Shown one piece after another: positions 63,271 through 64,000 of a stretch of DNA of 64,000 bases. The notes under the pieces were generated by a model. It did not search any database. It was not told the origin of the DNA and worked only from the letters and a program-made list of their open reading frames with translations. The stretch's first letter is position 1. The number at the start of each line of letters is the position of its first letter. The DNA comes from Taxillus chinensis (taxonomy: Eukaryota > Streptophyta > Magnoliopsida > Santalales > Loranthaceae), in NCBI GenBank assembly GCA_023512835.1, contig CM042091.1, positions 49,813,158 to 49,877,157 on the forward strand, read 5' to 3'. A program made the position numbers and the translations under genes.

Positions 63271-64000
63271 GTGGCGACTAAGCCCACACACGGAAATTTT
63301 TGGGGAAACCCAAAACCGGCGGTCAAACATGGTCAAATCCGGACTAAGCCCAAATCCAGCGGTCAAACTTGGTCAAATCCGGGCTAAGCCCACTGATCCG
63401 AAATAAGCCCAAATCCAGTGGTCAAAGTTGGTCAAATCCGGGCTAAGCCCACTAGTCCGGAATAAGCCCGGATCCAGCGGTTAAACTTGGTCAAATCCGG
63501 AGTAAAAAATTGAGCTAACCATTCACATGGAGTAAGGAATTAGCACCGATATGGAGTAAGGAAATTAGCACCGACAAATCCAGGCTAAACCCATTGACTG
63601 TTGAATAAGGACCCACCGATCCTGAATAAGGACTCACCGATCCTGAATAAGGACCCACCGATCTTTGAATAAGGACCATTGATGTGGAATAAGCCCAAAT
63701 CCAATAGTCAAACTTGGTCAATCCGAGTTAAGCCCATTGGTCTTGAATAAGGACCCATTGGTCCAGAAATCACCTAAATAAGGACCCATTGGTCTTGAAT
63801 AAGGACTCACCGATCTTTGAATAAGGACCATTGATGTGGAATAAGCCTATTGATGCGGAATAAGCCCAAATCGATGGTCAAACTAGGTCAAATCCAGGCT
63901 AAGCCCACCGGTCTTGAATAAGGACCTGGCGACTTTGAATAAGGACCCATTGGTCCGGAAATCACCTAAATGATCCGGAAAAACTCCAAAATAGCCCCTC
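63271..64000 (+). repeat. Tandem GGTCAAACTTGGTCAAATCCGG / AATAAGGACCCA repeats
   Basis: From about 63305 a unit with CCAGCGGTCAAACTTGG and TCAAATCCGGGCTAAGCCCA repeats every 50-60 bases. From about 63595 it gives way to GAATAAGGACCCACCGAT units. GGAGTAAGGAATTAG copies at 63510-63570 tie it to the CGGAGTAAGG repeat of the composite sirevirus LTR. At 63264-63280 is the palindrome GGCGCCACGTGGCG, which holds a G-box. Probably the repeat part of an LTR running out of the window. Confidence 0.6.

Overview
This is plant nuclear DNA made almost entirely of nested LTR retrotransposons; no host gene, rRNA, tRNA gene or CRISPR array is supported. The element families (copia Sirevirus, Ty3 Athila, Ty3 Tekay-type chromovirus, Ogre/Tat-like LTRs) and the nesting depth suggest a seed plant, probably a eudicot, with a large repeat-rich genome. 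Species cannot be told from the window. Nearly all coding regions carry frameshifts and stops.

Left block (1-42335). An Ogre/Tat-like LTR on the minus strand (3139-3290 continuing at 40709) is split by a Tekay-type element, Tekay-1 (3296-40703, minus strand, TSD TGGGT). The left LTR of Tekay-1 is split by a sirevirus composite (3802-32523, plus strand, TSD AATCC). That composite is itself split by an Athila element (5216-18415, minus strand, TSD GATAC) and by a 2.5-copy array of Athila-like LTR plus 3' UTR units (28273 to about 31816). Insertion order is therefore Ogre-like, Tekay-1, sirevirus, then Athila and the array.

Right block (42336-64000). A second Tekay-type element, Tekay-2 (minus strand), has its 5' LTR split by an opposite-strand solo LTR (48906-51252, TSD ATTAA) and by a second sirevirus, sirevirus C (from 52526), whose third ORF is cut short near 62474. 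The window ends in repetitive LTR-like DNA.

Main observations. (1) The sirevirus composite is circularly permuted: an LTR head, then the back half of RT through the third ORF, a complete LTR, gag to the front half of RT, then an LTR tail. The two RT breakpoints nearly abut, as expected if a one-LTR circle opened inside RT and was joined into an existing LTR. (2) The Athila third ORF combines a plant-transposon-type N-terminal domain with a C-terminal Ulp1-like cysteine protease. (3) That ORF and the third ORF of sirevirus C each have a TATA box and pyrimidine-rich leader of their own, preceded by short words also used in that element's LTR, suggesting internal promoters. (4) The third ORFs of Athila and the sireviruses share an N-terminal motif. 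(5) Athila and Tekay LTRs share a U3 block that includes the palindrome TATCAAAACGACGTAGTTTTGATA-type motif (core CAAAACGACGTAGTTTTG) and arrays of GCACGTG/TTGGCGTGCA words.
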